Assembly (NCBI RefSeq): GCF_963675165.1
Contig: NC_087378.1
Span: 8,578,572 to 8,642,571 of the forward strand
Length of the DNA: 64,000 bases
Source: Halichondria panicea
Taxonomy: Eukaryota > Porifera > Demospongiae > Suberitida > Halichondriidae
Reading direction: 5' to 3'
This document shows, in pieces, positions 1 through 13,649 of this stretch (position 1 is the first letter of the stretch; every line of letters starts with the position of its first letter). The notes under the pieces were generated by a model. The model saw only the letters and a list, made by a program, of their open reading frames with translations, did no database searches and had not been told where the DNA came from. A program made the translations under genes and the position numbers.

Positions 1-204
1 ATACATAACCTGTACATCTGTGAGTGTCCCACATCAAAGACCTTGAATATCTTTAAAAGTGTTTGTGTGGGCTTGTAGTGGTGGCTCTGACGTGAATAAA
101 CTAGTTACACACAATTATCAGCTCTAACTACTTCCATGGGATAGTTTTGGCTTACCCTAAGATATTTACAGAAGGGTGGGTTTTATTTGATACCAGCTGT
201 CTTG

Positions 205-404
205 NNNNNNNNNNNNNNNNNNNNNNNNNNNNNNNNNNNNNNNNNNNNNNNNNNNNNNNNNNNNNNNNNNNNNNNNNNNNNNNNNNNNNNNNNNNNNNNN
301 NNNNNNNNNNNNNNNNNNNNNNNNNNNNNNNNNNNNNNNNNNNNNNNNNNNNNNNNNNNNNNNNNNNNNNNNNNNNNNNNNNNNNNNNNNNNNNNNNNNN
401 NNNN
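205..404. other. assembly gap (200 N)
   Basis: Exactly 200 consecutive N, so probably a scaffolding gap of arbitrary size. It removes the rest of the first coding exon of the calcium-sensor gene read on the minus strand. The 204 bases to its left show no recognisable continuation of that protein. Confidence 0.98.
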
Positions 405-500
405 TGTACCACTCTTGCAGTTCGTGCTCATTAAACTCTGTGTTCTCAACGAGATCCTGAAGAACTTCTGGACGAAGTTTGCTGTTTGTCTTGCCCATCA
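405..500 (-). CDS. hippocalcin/VILIP-like neuronal calcium sensor, first coding exon (partial)
   Basis: The minus strand encodes [19 protein letters not shown] and continues to HELQEWY before running into the N gap. This is the start of the hippocalcin/neurocalcin/VILIP branch of the neuronal calcium sensor family, EF-hand proteins that bind membranes through N-myristoylation. The MGKxNS start is the myristoylation signal and [10 protein letters not shown] is the family signature. The ATG is at 498-496. A splice acceptor ends two bases upstream of it, so the gene has a 5' non-coding exon; the best candidate donor is at 1029. Only about 31 of the usual 190-195 residues are visible, and no EF-hand lies in the window. 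Family assignment is firm; the exact paralogue is not. Confidence 0.9.
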
Positions 501-1525
501 CTGTGAACAGGTGTGTGTGTTTGTGTGACAATGCATCACTTAATAATTGTCTTAATCCTACATGTAACTGCTAATTTCTCATTAGTATAACTGCACACCT
601 TAGGAAGCTAAGAATCATCAATGCATGATGGGTACATGCGTTAGCAAACAGGAAACGCTCAGGAATCCATTGATTACATGGAAAACAGATTATCAACAGT
701 GCAGTTAACACACATTGGACTTTGCAATAACTAAGATTCATACAACATAACATAATTGCTCTAAGGATTGATGAATAGCATGTAGCTATACAGAACACAG
801 TTGAGCTTCAGAGAAATAGGTTTCCTATATACAACTTTTACAACTTGGATATTAAAATAATACTCAAGTGCTAATTAGAGGTGCTTGTTCAGTGCTTGTT
901 CAGTGCATGCAGTGGAAACATAAAGAACCTCATACATAAAATCATCAAGCTGGTACCACCCCATTTTGAACAGCTAGCTAGCTAGAAAGGTACCTACGTA
1001 CATGTACGTACCTACGTATCTAGCTCACCTGCTCAAGAATCCCTCTCGGCTCACTACTCGTCGTACAGGCACTGGTATAATGGAAGCAAAGTAGAACCTC
1101 AATCTAAGCTCTCCGGCTGATTTTGGCTCAAGAAGTTTTCAGCAGTACTGCACTAAACTGTGTACTGTACTATGACTAGACTATGTTCACTTCACTGTAT
1201 GTGATCACGTGAGACAATTAAACGTTAAATTAATAACCACAACAAGGGTAACATAATTAGAAGACATCAAAATGTGTTGCACACCTAGCTCTCTCTTACA
1301 GCTCCTGCTCACTATTGCATGTTCATAGTCTTTGTATACGTACGTAAGTAAACATTTCAACATGAAATATTATGACAGGGGAGGGGGGGAGGTATTTACG
1401 GGACGAGAATAATGCGTCGCTGATTCACAAGCAGCTATAATATAGTGCTGAATCTTTTTCAATGCTGAAGTGATGTAAAATAAGTGTTGTTAAAATGACA
1501 CACCCTATAAACAAAAAAGTATAAA
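501..1525 (-). other. 5' intron and candidate non-coding exon of the calcium-sensor gene; TRAPPC9 3' flank
   Basis: No convincing coding sequence. On the minus strand a CAG|GTGAGC donor at 1029 could end a 5' non-coding exon of the calcium-sensor gene (about 1029-1110), paired with the acceptor before 500. The rest is AT-rich spacer up to the TRAPPC9 stop codon. Confidence 0.4.
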
Positions 1526-4500
1526 TTATGACACACTAAACGTAATCTGTGGACCAGAAAAAACTCTAACTGATTTTGGACTCTGAGAACGCAGTCTTAG
1601 AAGCTCCTGAAACCTACTAGAGTGATCTTGCTTGATGCTGCTGAATCGTTTATTCGAATCACTGTCAGATTTTGCTAATTTTCCATGGTAACCCCTCGGA
1701 AGAGGTGGTGGTGTAGGATTGTTGGTACGAGTCACTTCTACTGGCGATGCAGCTGTTCCTTTCAAGAGAGAATCACCAGACACAAACTCTGACAACAGAA
1801 TATTTAGACGATCACAATCCACACGAGGTTTCTTGAAAACCACCTCAGGGGAACGTTGTGAAGTTTTAATACTAGCCAATGCTTTTGTCGAGTTTATAAC
1901 TGATGAAGTTCTCTCTACTTCTGGTGACTTTATCTCCTTTGTAGCAGAAGCAGAAGCAGCATTCGCCTTATCAGTTTTAGGCTCCTTGTACACAATTGCA
2001 GATCTTGCTACAATCTTGGCTTCGTATATTTTGGCCATCTGTCTCGCTAAGTTTGCTGGAGAGTCTGGAGAGGAAATACTCCTTCGTGGACTGGGGGATT
2101 GCCGTGGCGACAGGGGTCTTGGCTGGGATGGGAGTGGGCTGACAGAACCTTCACGTGGAGGAGATAACGAAGACCAAAGGCTGGTGTCAACTGATACAGA
2201 AGCTGATGTGCTTGTTTGAGTGGAATCATTCTTACTGTCGTCTATAGTAGGGGTGGTGGTCTCGACATGCGATGCTGAGGTGGCTGGTAGCTTAAATTGT
2301 AAACTGGGTGGTCCTTCAACTTGTAAATAATTTTTGATTTCCATGTGATACTTTCCCTTGAGCAGAAACACAAAGGTCAATTTGTGCACGTACTTCTTAC
2401 CAGGATCAAGCTGCAAAAGTGAAATATACGAGTGTATGAAGCAACAACACAACACCTGCATGTTCACATGGCCCAACATCTACTATCCATCAGCATGTAC
2501 CATAGTAAGGCCAGTCTAGCTAGATCAAAATTCTACTTACATGTACAACTTTTCACCTCACAAACCTATAGTTACCCGGTGCGCGAGCGCAGCAGGGGTA
2601 GAGTGTAGTGTGTGTGTGGGCAAAAAATGAGTGTTTGAGCGAACTAGACACTTTCTTGGACTGCTTTACTGCTAATGAGACAGTGGTTAGGCTACTTATA
2701 GTTTAAACTTGTAGGCAATCTTTGAAGGTGACAAAAAACACAATATTCACGATTCCGAGCATTCTCCATAATGTTAAGGTCATTACGGTAAAAAGTTATC
2801 GTGTCTGTTATGTCAACGCACGGGGTGAGTGCTCTACTGAGCATCTTGCTTTTAGAGAAAACAGTATAACAGTGTAAACTGGGACTACATGATAGGCTCG
2901 TCGCTGGCTCGATCTGTACACTATTCTACAATCTTGAGGTCAATTAGTCACACGTAAACCTATATTTAGAGCCATGACATATTTATTCACATCAATCAGT
3001 AGGAGGCCTGGCAGTTAGTACAGTACATACATGTACACACACCTGAGGTATCCCAACAATTAGACTCCCAGAGTGCAGTATCATATGGCCAACATCTTTG
3101 AGCAGTCTCTTCAGCTGCTGCGAGTGGAACTGAGGCTCAAAAACCAAGAATGACGGGGCCATAGAGACACCAGAGCTGTTTCTGATAGCGACAACCACGT
3201 TGACTTGATCTCCAACACCACACTCGTGACTGTACGAGCTTTGTGAAGGTAGGGTATGATCATCTATTAAGAAACCTATAAGCGGATTTAAGAACACAGA
3301 TATATACCAATGACCAAGTTGACACATACTCACCTAACCAGGTTAGTGTAATGGTTAAAGCTTGTACGTGCTAAATTTGAACGATCTGTACATGTTACTT
3401 ACTGAACATTAAAGGAATGGGTCTCATTAAGGACACCGTAGAAGCTGAGAGGCGGAGTCCATCCAGTGCGACCACACCCAGCTTGTTATGCTCCAGATCT
3501 TTCCAGTGAACTTTGACAACCTCACCAACCTTTTCTGAATAGAGCTTTGTCACGTCACCCTGAATAGAACACATGACATGAAAAGTTAGTTTTTGTACGT
3601 GTACATATGTACACCTGTGCATACAAGTTGAGTGATGCAAAAGTTAATAAGGGACCTCTGACTCCGAGGCTTGCACACTCACATCATTTTTGTTGTTATC
3701 GACGATGAATCTCCTTATGGCGAGGACCATCTCACTCCGTCCATTAGGGTCAAGGGTTCGAGAGGTTGCTGTTTTGCCATTATCACCATCATAATCTACA
3801 GATAGAAAATGCAATAACTTGAGGAAACACAACACGTATCAAGACAGCATTAAGGTGAGAAGCTTCACAATTGGCTAGTCACAAGGAGATTCATTAATAA
3901 AAGGGAGCTACATACATGTACATGTACACCATAACGAGGGAATTAATACAAACCGGCATACATATACCTAAAAATAGACTATAGAAGAGCTACTTACTAT
4001 ACATTATAACAATTGCTCAATGTACATTACTTCTGCTTACTTTGATCAATACTGACTGAAACTTCCACTCTAATCTTCGAGATATTGTGAACAAAGTACT
4101 TGAGATTGAAAAGCTCTCGAGATCTGTACGTACAATGTCATATCATTATTACACACGTACATGTCAATCAAGCATTGTACTCCAAAACATACATGTACCA
4201 CACAGTGGAGTGCAAATTACGAAAACATATCATGACTTGTAGTGTACAGTTTGAAACTCAGACATACAGACACAAAATGCAACAAGGGGCTCTCACTAGT
4301 GCATGCACACTCACTTTTCAGTAGAGAGGACTTCAAAGCGCTCAAACACGAGACAAGGCTTCACCACGATAGGCAATTTAGTGAAACACTGCCGACAATA
4401 ACCCTCGGCATAACCACCTCCACCTGAGTACTGGATCTTAAACTCGCCTTCCAAATTCTTACGAGATGGTGGTTGGGGTTTTTCCCTGATCAGAGGCCCC

Positions 4501-7500
4501 ATCGGTACAGAAATACTTCCTTTTGTGAGTGGTGTCTGCTGCTGCTTTCGAGGTGTTGAGCTTTTGTTTCCAGAGGAAGTTCTGTGTAAGTTAGAAGACT
4601 GCACAGACGAAGGAATACCGTTCTCTGAGTATAGATGAGGGCTGTTACTAATGGGACTAGCACGAGACTCGATAGATTTTGGAATTGCAACAGCTTTGGA
4701 CGATTCGGAACCTTTGCTAGAAAGTTTCGGTCGGCTCTTTCCTTCGTCTCCTGGGTCTGATCGAATGGACACCATCGATGCCCGCTTTATATCAAACACA
4801 TCTATGTCCATTGGTAATCTTTTAGAGCCTCTATTTTTTCTTTTCAAGGTCCCGCCACCTAAACTAGTGTTTCTCTGATGGCCTGGACTACGTCTGAAGT
4901 GTGGGAGCGAGGCAGTGCTTCGTGGGGAGGTGAGAGCAGGGTGGTCCAAGTCTAGCGAGTCCATTAAAACACTCCCTTTAGAGCTGGAATAGTCACGATC
5001 AGACTTGCTCTTGAGTGAAGATCTTAACGCTGACTGGTTACGTTTTGCAATTGGTGAAGAAGTAGGCGATTCTCTGGGTGTGGTGTTGGCTGAGTACGAG
5101 TGGTGGCCTGAATCTTGAAACAATTGTTCTTGTTTCAAATTCGGAAAAACCGTGGTCTTTGAGATGCCTTGTGTGTGCTCATTGAGTACCCTGAACCAGG
5201 CTGGGATCTTGGCACGTATGGAGACAGTGAAGGATCCACAGGACCCACTGAGAATGGGGAGCAGGGCCTTTACCTCGGAGTCATCCCACGAGATGTCACA
5301 GTAGTCCTCTGTACAAAACAATCATAGGGTGATCAAAACACCTACATGTACGTACGTATTGTAAAGATTATACAGGCTTGCCAAATAAACTAAAACTATG
5401 CAGGCTATATACTGACTATAGTACGAGTACGAGCAACAATCCAAGTAAAGTATTGTGTACATGGTAAAGATCACCATAATTATACATGTATACATGCACA
5501 TGCAGTATAGACTGGAGACCACTCGGAAAAGAGAGACTGGTATCTACCACAAAAATTAGGTCCACGTTTAGCTAACAGAATACACAACATCATTTTACCA
5601 AATTAGCGTGCGTGAAATTTATTTAACGAAATGGTTTTAGAGGCGATTCTAGTGCCTCGAAAATTTCGTGCTATACGAGCATTTGTAATCGAGGCTGGTA
5701 ATATTTTGTGCAGTAATAATAAGTGCATGTGCTGTGGCACGTGACGTTTGCATTCTTGTGGTTGCATGAGATTCTTCACACACGGAACAACTCTTTGATA
5801 AATAGCTTACCAGTCCCTTTCCAAAGGCAAAAAAGGGAGTGGTCTCCAGTCTAGCATAAATTATGGACACAAACTCACTGTCATAGTCAGCCACTGTCAC
5901 AGTGACAAGCTCCACATCGGTGTGCGCTTTAGCCAGACACTCCAGCTGGAAATCGTACTTGCAACTAAACAGAGAATAGTACAATTTCATGATCCAGAAT
6001 AATTATAACTATACACTTCACAACTAGGTGCTTGACCTACATGTACAGCGTACAACATGATTGTAGCAATGGTTAATCGAGATTATGTGAAAATTGAAGG
6101 CGATACTACGTACAGCTGTAAGCAAACGAGAAAAACCATCATAGGGAAAGAAATACAGACAGTTTATACTCACATTTCTCCATCAAGCAGCTCAAATTTA
6201 GTAATGGCAGGCCTGGTGACTCTGAGACTGCCCTCCCTACCGGGGGAGAGGGGCAACTCATCCGAGGCAGGGAGTACAGACAGACGAATCTCCGGCAGAG
6301 GAGGGACCACTCGCACTATGCGGTCTTCCGGTATCTTCACTTTGCACTCGTGGTGTAGAATACCAAACACAACCGCCTCATAGCCTATACAATGGTATAA
6401 CTATACAGTTTGTATATTACGTACATGTACACATGTATTACAATTCATCAGCTAACTGAATTTCTGAGTGAATTAAAGCAGTTGTGAGATGTTACATAAT
6501 TATATTCTTTATGTACAGTGTATCGTAGTCGTGTTGCTCTCACCTTTAATGTCCAGAAGGCCTGGTTCTCGGGGCACAGTGATAAGCTTGATGTCCTGGG
6601 GCTCCGACTCTGAGGGCAGGGTGAGGGACGTCGGGAATATTTCCACTTGAGCTCCCTCCGTCAGAATCAGCTGTACAGTTACATGTACATAGACATGAAA
6701 TCTACCAGTTGTAGTAATTTGCTAAAAGGAGGACTTATATTGTTTACTTCTCAGGCTGTACACTATGCAAATAGCTGTAAAAGAGACGCTATTGGCCGGC
6801 TTATCTCATGTCATACATGACATATCTTTATGTATTAGTCAGTATTCTCAAAATTATTCATTGGATTTGCATGCATCTTAGAGTGTACAAGTATTTACTG
6901 GTTGTGTTGAGGCTATGTATGCTGTAAATGCAGCGCTATGACAGGTGAGCAAACTCACACAAAATTGACAAACAAATCAACACACCGACCGACTACTATA
7001 ATTTGTGGCGCCGGCAGCGTGCCTTGGGTAATTTAAGCTCTATGAAATCTATTATCCTAAAAAGTGGGTGTGTAGTTTTAAGTACACACACACATGTATG
7101 AATACTCTCATACAAATTAAGGGACCTTCTCATACTCTAAAATCAAAATCCCACAACGATACCAGCCCTATACATGTACGACATACTTGCACCCACCATT
7201 TCAGATACTCTCAAGTCAAAGGGTAGTGTGTTTTCCACAATCAGCTTGATCTCCCCCGGGTTACCCACCACCCACAAAACCTCAGGACGCTGCTTCCCCC
7301 TACGTCGCCTTGCTTCATATGGTGAGAAAATGAATGGACTGTCTTCTTCTTGCTTCGAAGGAATTTCTTTTGGCTCTACAAAGCCCTTGATTTTGATTGG
7401 CTTTAACAAATCCACGAGCTCGACTAGAGATACGGATTTAACCGAGGGGATATTTTCCAGAGGCAGTGGAGATTGGATCTTCTTGATTGTAGCAGAATTG

Positions 7501-10500
7501 GGAGAGCCATTGTCCCTCTCCAAAGATTCCTCCACAATGTTTTTGAGCATCAAGGTGATCTCTTGTACATCTTTAGAGGAGAGGTGCTCGGCTAAGTACC
7601 GCAGGAGGTAGCAGCTGTGGCTGTATGAAAGAAAACAAGAGTTGCGACATTTAAAATTGTGTGTGGCTACTGTGCATGCACATTGGCATACCATACACAA
7701 AGAACAGAGATATAATATATCATTACTAATACTTACATACAAGGAAATGTGTTGATCACATCAGCTCACCTAATAGTCAGCTCATTTTCTTGTTTCCTTC
7801 TTGATAGAAAAACAAAGTCCTTCAACACTTGTGCCTGTATCAGGGGCCAGCCGTTGTAGCACTCTATAGGGAGTTGAACAGAATAGCTTTCCTAACACAC
7901 ACCATTCGTTATAAACTCACTACAAGCATAACTTAAGTATAAGATGTACGTACGCACCCTCATTTTTAGGCAGCTCTGCTAACTGCAGACTCAGCTTGTA
8001 GTCCGGGAGACAAGTCACGATCAGATTGTAAGCCTGCATGAACGACCATACATGTACACTTCAGTAGATGCTAATGTTTTCACCTGTACACCTCAACACA
8101 TACAGTGTACATTTACATGTATGAATGTCTCGAGGGAAAACATACAAATACTGTTTCAACCATGGAAATTAAACACCATGTAATATTTATATCACACTTA
8201 GCTACATGTAGCAATAAGTGTTTTAATGTGTGCATGAGGATGATGCAATATAATGCATAGCTGAGCATTACTCAACGAGAGCATTATTGCATCATCGAGT
8301 GCACCAGCATTAAAAACACATCAACTAAGCTGTACAGTAAAGTGTGCAATAAGAAGTTGTTGTTGCACATTTTTTTTCTAATACTATACTACTTTATTAT
8401 AATTATGCTCTAGAAGCACTTTCAAAGAGCAGAAGTAAATGCACCACCCTCCCCACCCTCCCGCTCCTAAATGACACTGTACTGAGATAACGTAGACCAT
8501 TATGTACAGTCCTCCAATATGCACAGGGTACCAGGCAAATACATTATACTAACAGTATCTTGGACTGAGTAGGGCTCACCTCTATGACTTGGTCAGGAGA
8601 CTCGGCGATTTTGCTGGCCCAGCGAGCAGCGTAGTGTGTGAACAAGGCAGCCTTGCGATGAAGTCCCATGCTACGATACATCTCCGCTATGGTGCAATGC
8701 AGCTGGAGCTATGGGGACGGCAACATTCAATCATGAGCTGAATCAAGACGAATTTCCTGGCTACATGTATGACAGCTACATAGCTACAGTACATGTAGTA
8801 TAGACCATTACATGTGTACTGCATGCACCCAATGCTCAATTCTCACCCTACATGAACTGTACGTGTGTGCACACATACAATACAATACATGCACAGGGAA
8901 CACTTTGGGCACACGTCAGAGTGAACAACTAACTACATGTATAGCCCAACCTTGTCAGTGGCATTGATGAAGGAGGGCTCTTCCACTGCCAGCATTCTCT
9001 GCAGTTGGTCACTTGCCACCCTGTAACTCTATGTGTGTGTGGGAGAGAGAGGTTAGCGCTATACACACAGGGCATAAATATACACACTCTCTGTATGGTA
9101 CCACACATTAATTTTGCGTGTGACTGCCAGTGAGGATTCATAAATCTTAGGAAATAATCGCTATTTGGTCTTCCCTATTGATCAATACTACAATCTTGCA
9201 AATTTTATAGCACAGCTGTCAGCCACCTTTTGATCAATGAGATACTTGCTGAACTTGAGCAGAGCTTCCAGGAGGGACACAACTCCAAGGTGTTTAGCCT
9301 AAGCATTGTGTACACAAATGATGATCACGATTGGAATCAACTTATAGTCACTATAATTATTTGCAAAAAATTCAAACATTCTGGAGTGCATAGAACTTCA
9401 ATTTGAAGTTTGGGGGTACTTAAAGTTAAAGTTCGGTTGTACATGTACAGACTGACTATTAAAATACTAAAATTAATAGAGCTCCTTTTAATCTAGACGT
9501 ACCTTATCGTAAAACTTGAGCGCAACAGTGTACTTATCGACGATGAAGTCCTTATGCAGGAGTGCCTCGTTGACCTGCAAACAGCCCTCGTCGTCATCCT
9601 CCTCCCCGTAGACACCGGACTCATCTTCGTCTGACAGTGCAGGCCGTGAAGAAGGGGATTCCCCCGCATTGGCAGCTCCAGTCTTGAACACTATACTACC
9701 TGTGGCAGTGAGAGGATCTTATACTGATTCTCTGCAATTGATTATTGGGTGCATTAACAAGCAATCTGCCAGACAATGACAATACGTACATTGTGCATCA
9801 GTAGAATTGGTAGTATGCTCATTATCTTCAAATATGGACATGACTCCACTCCTCATGTTCTTTATATCTTAATGTTTACGTAATGCCCTATATAAAGTAT
9901 GGCCGTCACTCACCATTAACCTTATCTGTCTCACCATCTCCATCTACTGTACCAACTGGTTTCCGCAGTGAATTGTATTTTGGCCTTACGATATCTACTC
10001 CTGTGAGTGAGGATTGTCGCCTGGGGTCAAGGGTCAGAGTTGAGCGAGGTGATGAGGTGGAGCCACCGGAGGACGAGGAACTGACACGAGATATTCTGGA
10101 ATTGTTGGCAGGCTACAAGGTAGGGAGTTATGGAGCGTAAAATTATTGCAAGCAAAAACAAATTTATATAACAGCCACACCAAATGTAGGATTTAGGAAG
10201 GCTGGATTGCACAAAAAGTATGCTTGGCCTCCTATGATGAAGCAATGACTCCACCCCCTTGAGTGGAAAAAATAAGGTGGCTAATCTGCACATTATATGC
10301 TTCACCTTCCTCAGCGGTCCAAGATTAAGTGTGAAACCCTGGGCTTTCTGTCCCAGTACTTCCTCACACAGCTTCATAACTATTGCCGTCACGCCCAGCC
10401 CTTCGTTGACGGAAGCATACCACAAGTTGTCTCTTTGGTGAGGTCTCATGAGTTGCAGTGCACTGGTGTACCAGTGAAAGGCCATTTTGAGGTCACCTAC

Positions 10501-10577
10501 CAACAGGCTCATGTCTGCAAGGTGTTTCTCCATCCTCGCCTTGATGTGAGTGGGTGTCAATCTAGTATGTGTGTGAA

Positions 10578-10625
<48 letters not shown>

Positions 10626-11817
10626 TGTGGTTGGAAAGTAGGCTGGCGTATGGGTATGTACTCAGGAGTTCATGTACTCATGATGTACGTACTATAAAAG
10701 GGGGTATTGTGTCAATAGTTAGTGTTTGCATACACTGTTAAGTTAACACCAACAATACCCAATTTATGTTGGGTATAGTACTACCCACATAAAGAACAAT
10801 GTGTTTTAATCACTTTCAAGGTATACAAAAGGTACTACCATATTACTAGAATGTTTGCGAGCATCAAACATTTGCGAATTTTGCGAGGGTTGATCAATTC
10901 GCAAAACCTACTAGTAAATACACACGATCCTTGGCCAGAACGCGATAGTTAGATCGCAAAGGGTCAAATTTTCTGTTGATTTGGCTCATTCGCAAAGGTT
11001 TTTCACCTGCAAAATATTCTAGTAATACGGTATAAAAACCTATCACACCGAGCTATTATATGGCATCTGTGTATTGTAAGTCAATGAGCAACCAATAAGA
11101 TACCATTTCAGTACCACCAGGAGACCAGCCTAAGGCACAAAAGATAATGGCAAACATCTATACCATGCACTCTCACTTCAATTCCAGCCCTGGGTCATCT
11201 TCAGGATGACTGTACTCTTTGGACTCAAACGGTGAATGCAAGACTGTGACAGAAGATGTTCGAGCTAACGAGTTATTCAACTGTGTTATCCGTGATTTCA
11301 GAGTGGAGTAAATAGCAAGAGCGAAGTCCGTGACTATTTCGGTGAGACAGTCGTGTTTAATGTCATCACTGCCGAGCTCAGAATCTATCAGACAATGTCC
11401 CTTGTTGATATCTATGTTCCCACCCTCTAGCTCAGACTTTGAGCCATAAATTATACATCTACATTCACACAAACTGCTCTCAAACCGATTAGAATACGTC
11501 TTGAAACCAGCGATGACATTGTCAAGGTCGTCTAGGTCGTAGCATCTGCATACTCCGAGGACACCTCTAATCTGCTTGTGTGGGTTGAATTCGCTCCACT
11601 TGGGGCCTTCACTTGCCCATGATGGTAACTCTTTGTAGTTCAGAAATCTTAGGAACAGCACTGTCCCTTTAGGCTCTGTTAGCTGAATGGGTGGTAACTT
11701 GGTGAGTGCTTGAAGGACACCATTGAAAAATGAGTGTGACTCCTCTCCAAGATCTTTCACTGCAATGTGCAGAAATCCCTGGTTTCTGGCCTCCTGGTTG
11801 AAGTCTATTAGTGACAT
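1526..11817 (-). CDS. TRAPPC9: TRAPPC9 (NIBP/Trs120) TRAPP-II complex subunit
   Basis: A 19-exon gene; exons in transcript order are 11817-11177, 10534-10306, 10112-9914, 9699-9503, 9298-9227, 9028-8951, 8708-8580, 8033-7958, 7863-7770, 7620-7197, 6670-6544, 6383-6174, 5963-5811, 5308-4315, 4123-4041, 3795-3683, 3559-3403, 3263-3043 and 2410-1526. Exon lengths sum to a multiple of three, about 1,693 residues. Conserved blocks follow the family order: the N-terminal GTPase-like region, ERMxKH-type TPR segment (MEKHLADM), GLHRKAALF, DSPFIFSPYEARR, LPFDLRVSEM and YSGGGGYAEGYCR. The protein should be the TRAPP-II subunit acting at the Golgi in Rab activation. It is longer than the 1,150-1,250 residues usual in vertebrates, because of a Ser-rich insert near 9914-10112, another of about 200 residues in exon 14, and a disordered C-terminal tail of about 270 residues. 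A few exon boundaries may shift by some bases. Confidence 0.93.
10582..10623. repeat. (GT)n microsatellite
   Basis: An uninterrupted GT dinucleotide run in TRAPPC9 intron 1, just upstream of exon 2 on the minus strand, where it reads as a CA-rich tract before the splice acceptor. Confidence 0.95.
10838..11030. mobile_element. MITE, TA target site, in TRAPPC9 intron 1
   Basis: A 193-bp AT-rich element whose ends are imperfect inverted repeats: CCATATTACTAGAATGTTTGC on one side and, read on the opposite strand, CCGTATTACTAGAATATTTTG. It is flanked by TA dinucleotides, as expected for a Tc1/mariner-type target site. It contains no ORF. Its ends resemble several other MITEs here that finish in TACCGTAT. 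Confidence 0.7.
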
Positions 11818-12038
11818 TCTTAGTATAGACCAGTCCTGTTAGCTTTATCTCTAGCTCTAGCTCTAGCTAGCTAGCTAGCTCTGTCCTCCAACATAAATTT
11901 TAATAGCGAAACACGTCACGTGAAGTAGAAGAATTGAATGGTAAAGATCACAATCAGAATAAGTCACAATAAATTACAAAAGTAAGTGCTAGCCTAGGTG
12001 TGTGGCAAACACTTCTCACACAATATATATACGAGTCA

Positions 12039-13593
12039 CTAAACATTCTTTCGTCCTAGCTCAGCCAGCACTTGATGCCGTTCTGCATAATAAAATTACA
12101 CAAAGTAAAAACAATCGTATCATAATTTTTACTCACCTGACCATCGCAACTGGCAGAGTTTTTTCCCTAAGAAATAGAAGAATAATCCAATGAAGGAGCA
12201 TGCCAAAAAGAAGAGTGGTAAAAGGGGCAGTGGGATGATATTGAAGAAAGGATAAGGCCACGCTTGAGACATTGTGAACACCCAGACTATCCAGATCATG
12301 TATGAAAATGAGTATCCAAATGTGACAAGAGTGGCAGTCCAATTTCCAGGGAACCGATGAAACACTACAACTAGCTCAACAAGGACACACAACACGACTG
12401 TTGTGTGCCATAAGTGGTTCAAAATGGATGGTATGGTGTTGTCCAGGAAAGTTGGGTAGATCAGCTCGCGGTCAATGGCATAAATACCCCAGAACATCAC
12501 TGCTACAAACTGAGGAATAATACAACACATCATCCCAATCCACAATTAAATATGAAACAACGAATATCACTTTGATCTCTATTCTTACGCACACACTACT
12601 GCGGTTCAAAAATATTAAAGCATGATGATCTAGTAGGAGGTGGAGCGATTATAGTGGACCCCTTTACAAGCAATGTTTTGGCTGCTGTACAGAGGTTGGC
12701 CTTAAAACAACCCTTCAACAGACACACATTTCATTTGGGACACCAATGCCTAAGCTGCAGTGACTGTCAAGAGGGGTCAACTGTACAGGCATGACAGAAT
12801 TACTAAAGCCAGTAGGCTTTAACTAGGATTGCATGGCACCACTTTTGTAGCTTTTGAAATCACTTAGTTCACACGCCCCTTAACACTAAACAAGGGGAAG
12901 TAAGTAACAAAACATGTACATCCTCTCACGTTAAACTTATCAGGTGAGTCGCTTTGCACTCACACCAAATCTATCTAAATACACCTCCTAAAACGATTGA
13001 CTTTACTTACAATTGGCAGAGGAAGGGCTACGGTGCAAAACACAGTATCACAAATCTTTCTGAATGAGACTTTGGTGGCACCATACGGCATTATGTCCAC
13101 AAAGAAGCACAAAAAGAAATACAGAAACTGGACCCACTGCAGAGAGAGAGAAAAATGTAATGGACACAATCGTAGCTCAACAACGTACCAAATTCAGGTA
13201 AGTAAGATACTTCCATCTTCCTCCATAGGTGAAGTGGCCCTCAAATCCCACTCCTTTGCTTCGTTTGAAAATCGTAGCATCATACACATGCACGAAAATG
13301 TAGAAGCACATAAGAACAAGATGACACACAAACGACACTCCAATCTCAATGTTGGAACGTCTGAGAATTTGTCGGTGCCTTGAGGCTGAGCTCTGTCTAG
13401 AGCCACCGCCACCCGTACCACCCCAGTCATCATCATCTGATAGGTCCCAGTAATCATCCCCACCCTCTTTGGCCTGATTAGCATCAAGACTGGCATGAAC
13501 GGGCTCCTCACCTCCCTCACCAGGGCTGGCCTCCATCTCTTCTGGGTTCTCCTCTGCTTTGGTGGCAGCTCTCTTCCGTGGTCCTTTAGCCAT
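12039..13593 (-). CDS. AIG1/ADTRP-family multipass membrane protein
   Basis: Four exons (13593-13189, 13136-13011, 12509-12137, 12082-12039) sum to 948 nt, 315 residues plus stop, with GT-AG junctions in phase. The family blocks YGGRWKYLTYLNL, FWGIYAIDRELIYP, LNHLWHTTVV and WVFTMSQAWPYPF match androgen-induced gene 1 and ADTRP. These are ER/plasma-membrane threonine hydrolases that cleave fatty acid esters of hydroxy fatty acids. The Thr after KYL and the His residues in the NHxxHTT block are the candidate catalytic residues. Compared with the human protein there is an extra N-terminal segment of about 100 residues, basic at the start, then acidic and Gly/Ser-rich, before the first membrane span. 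The gene lies 221 bp downstream of the TRAPPC9 start and in the same orientation. Its start codon is only 57 bp from a transposon end. Confidence 0.9.
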
Positions 13594-13649
13594 CTCGAAA
13601 TCTAGCCTCAGTTAGTGAGATTATGGGGGTTGCTGCAGCTCAGTGCAAT

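Noticed and set aside
1719..2219. 166-codon plus-strand ORF opposite the last TRAPPC9 exon
   Set aside because: It mirrors a Ser/Pro-rich coding exon on the other strand, and lacks splice or start context.
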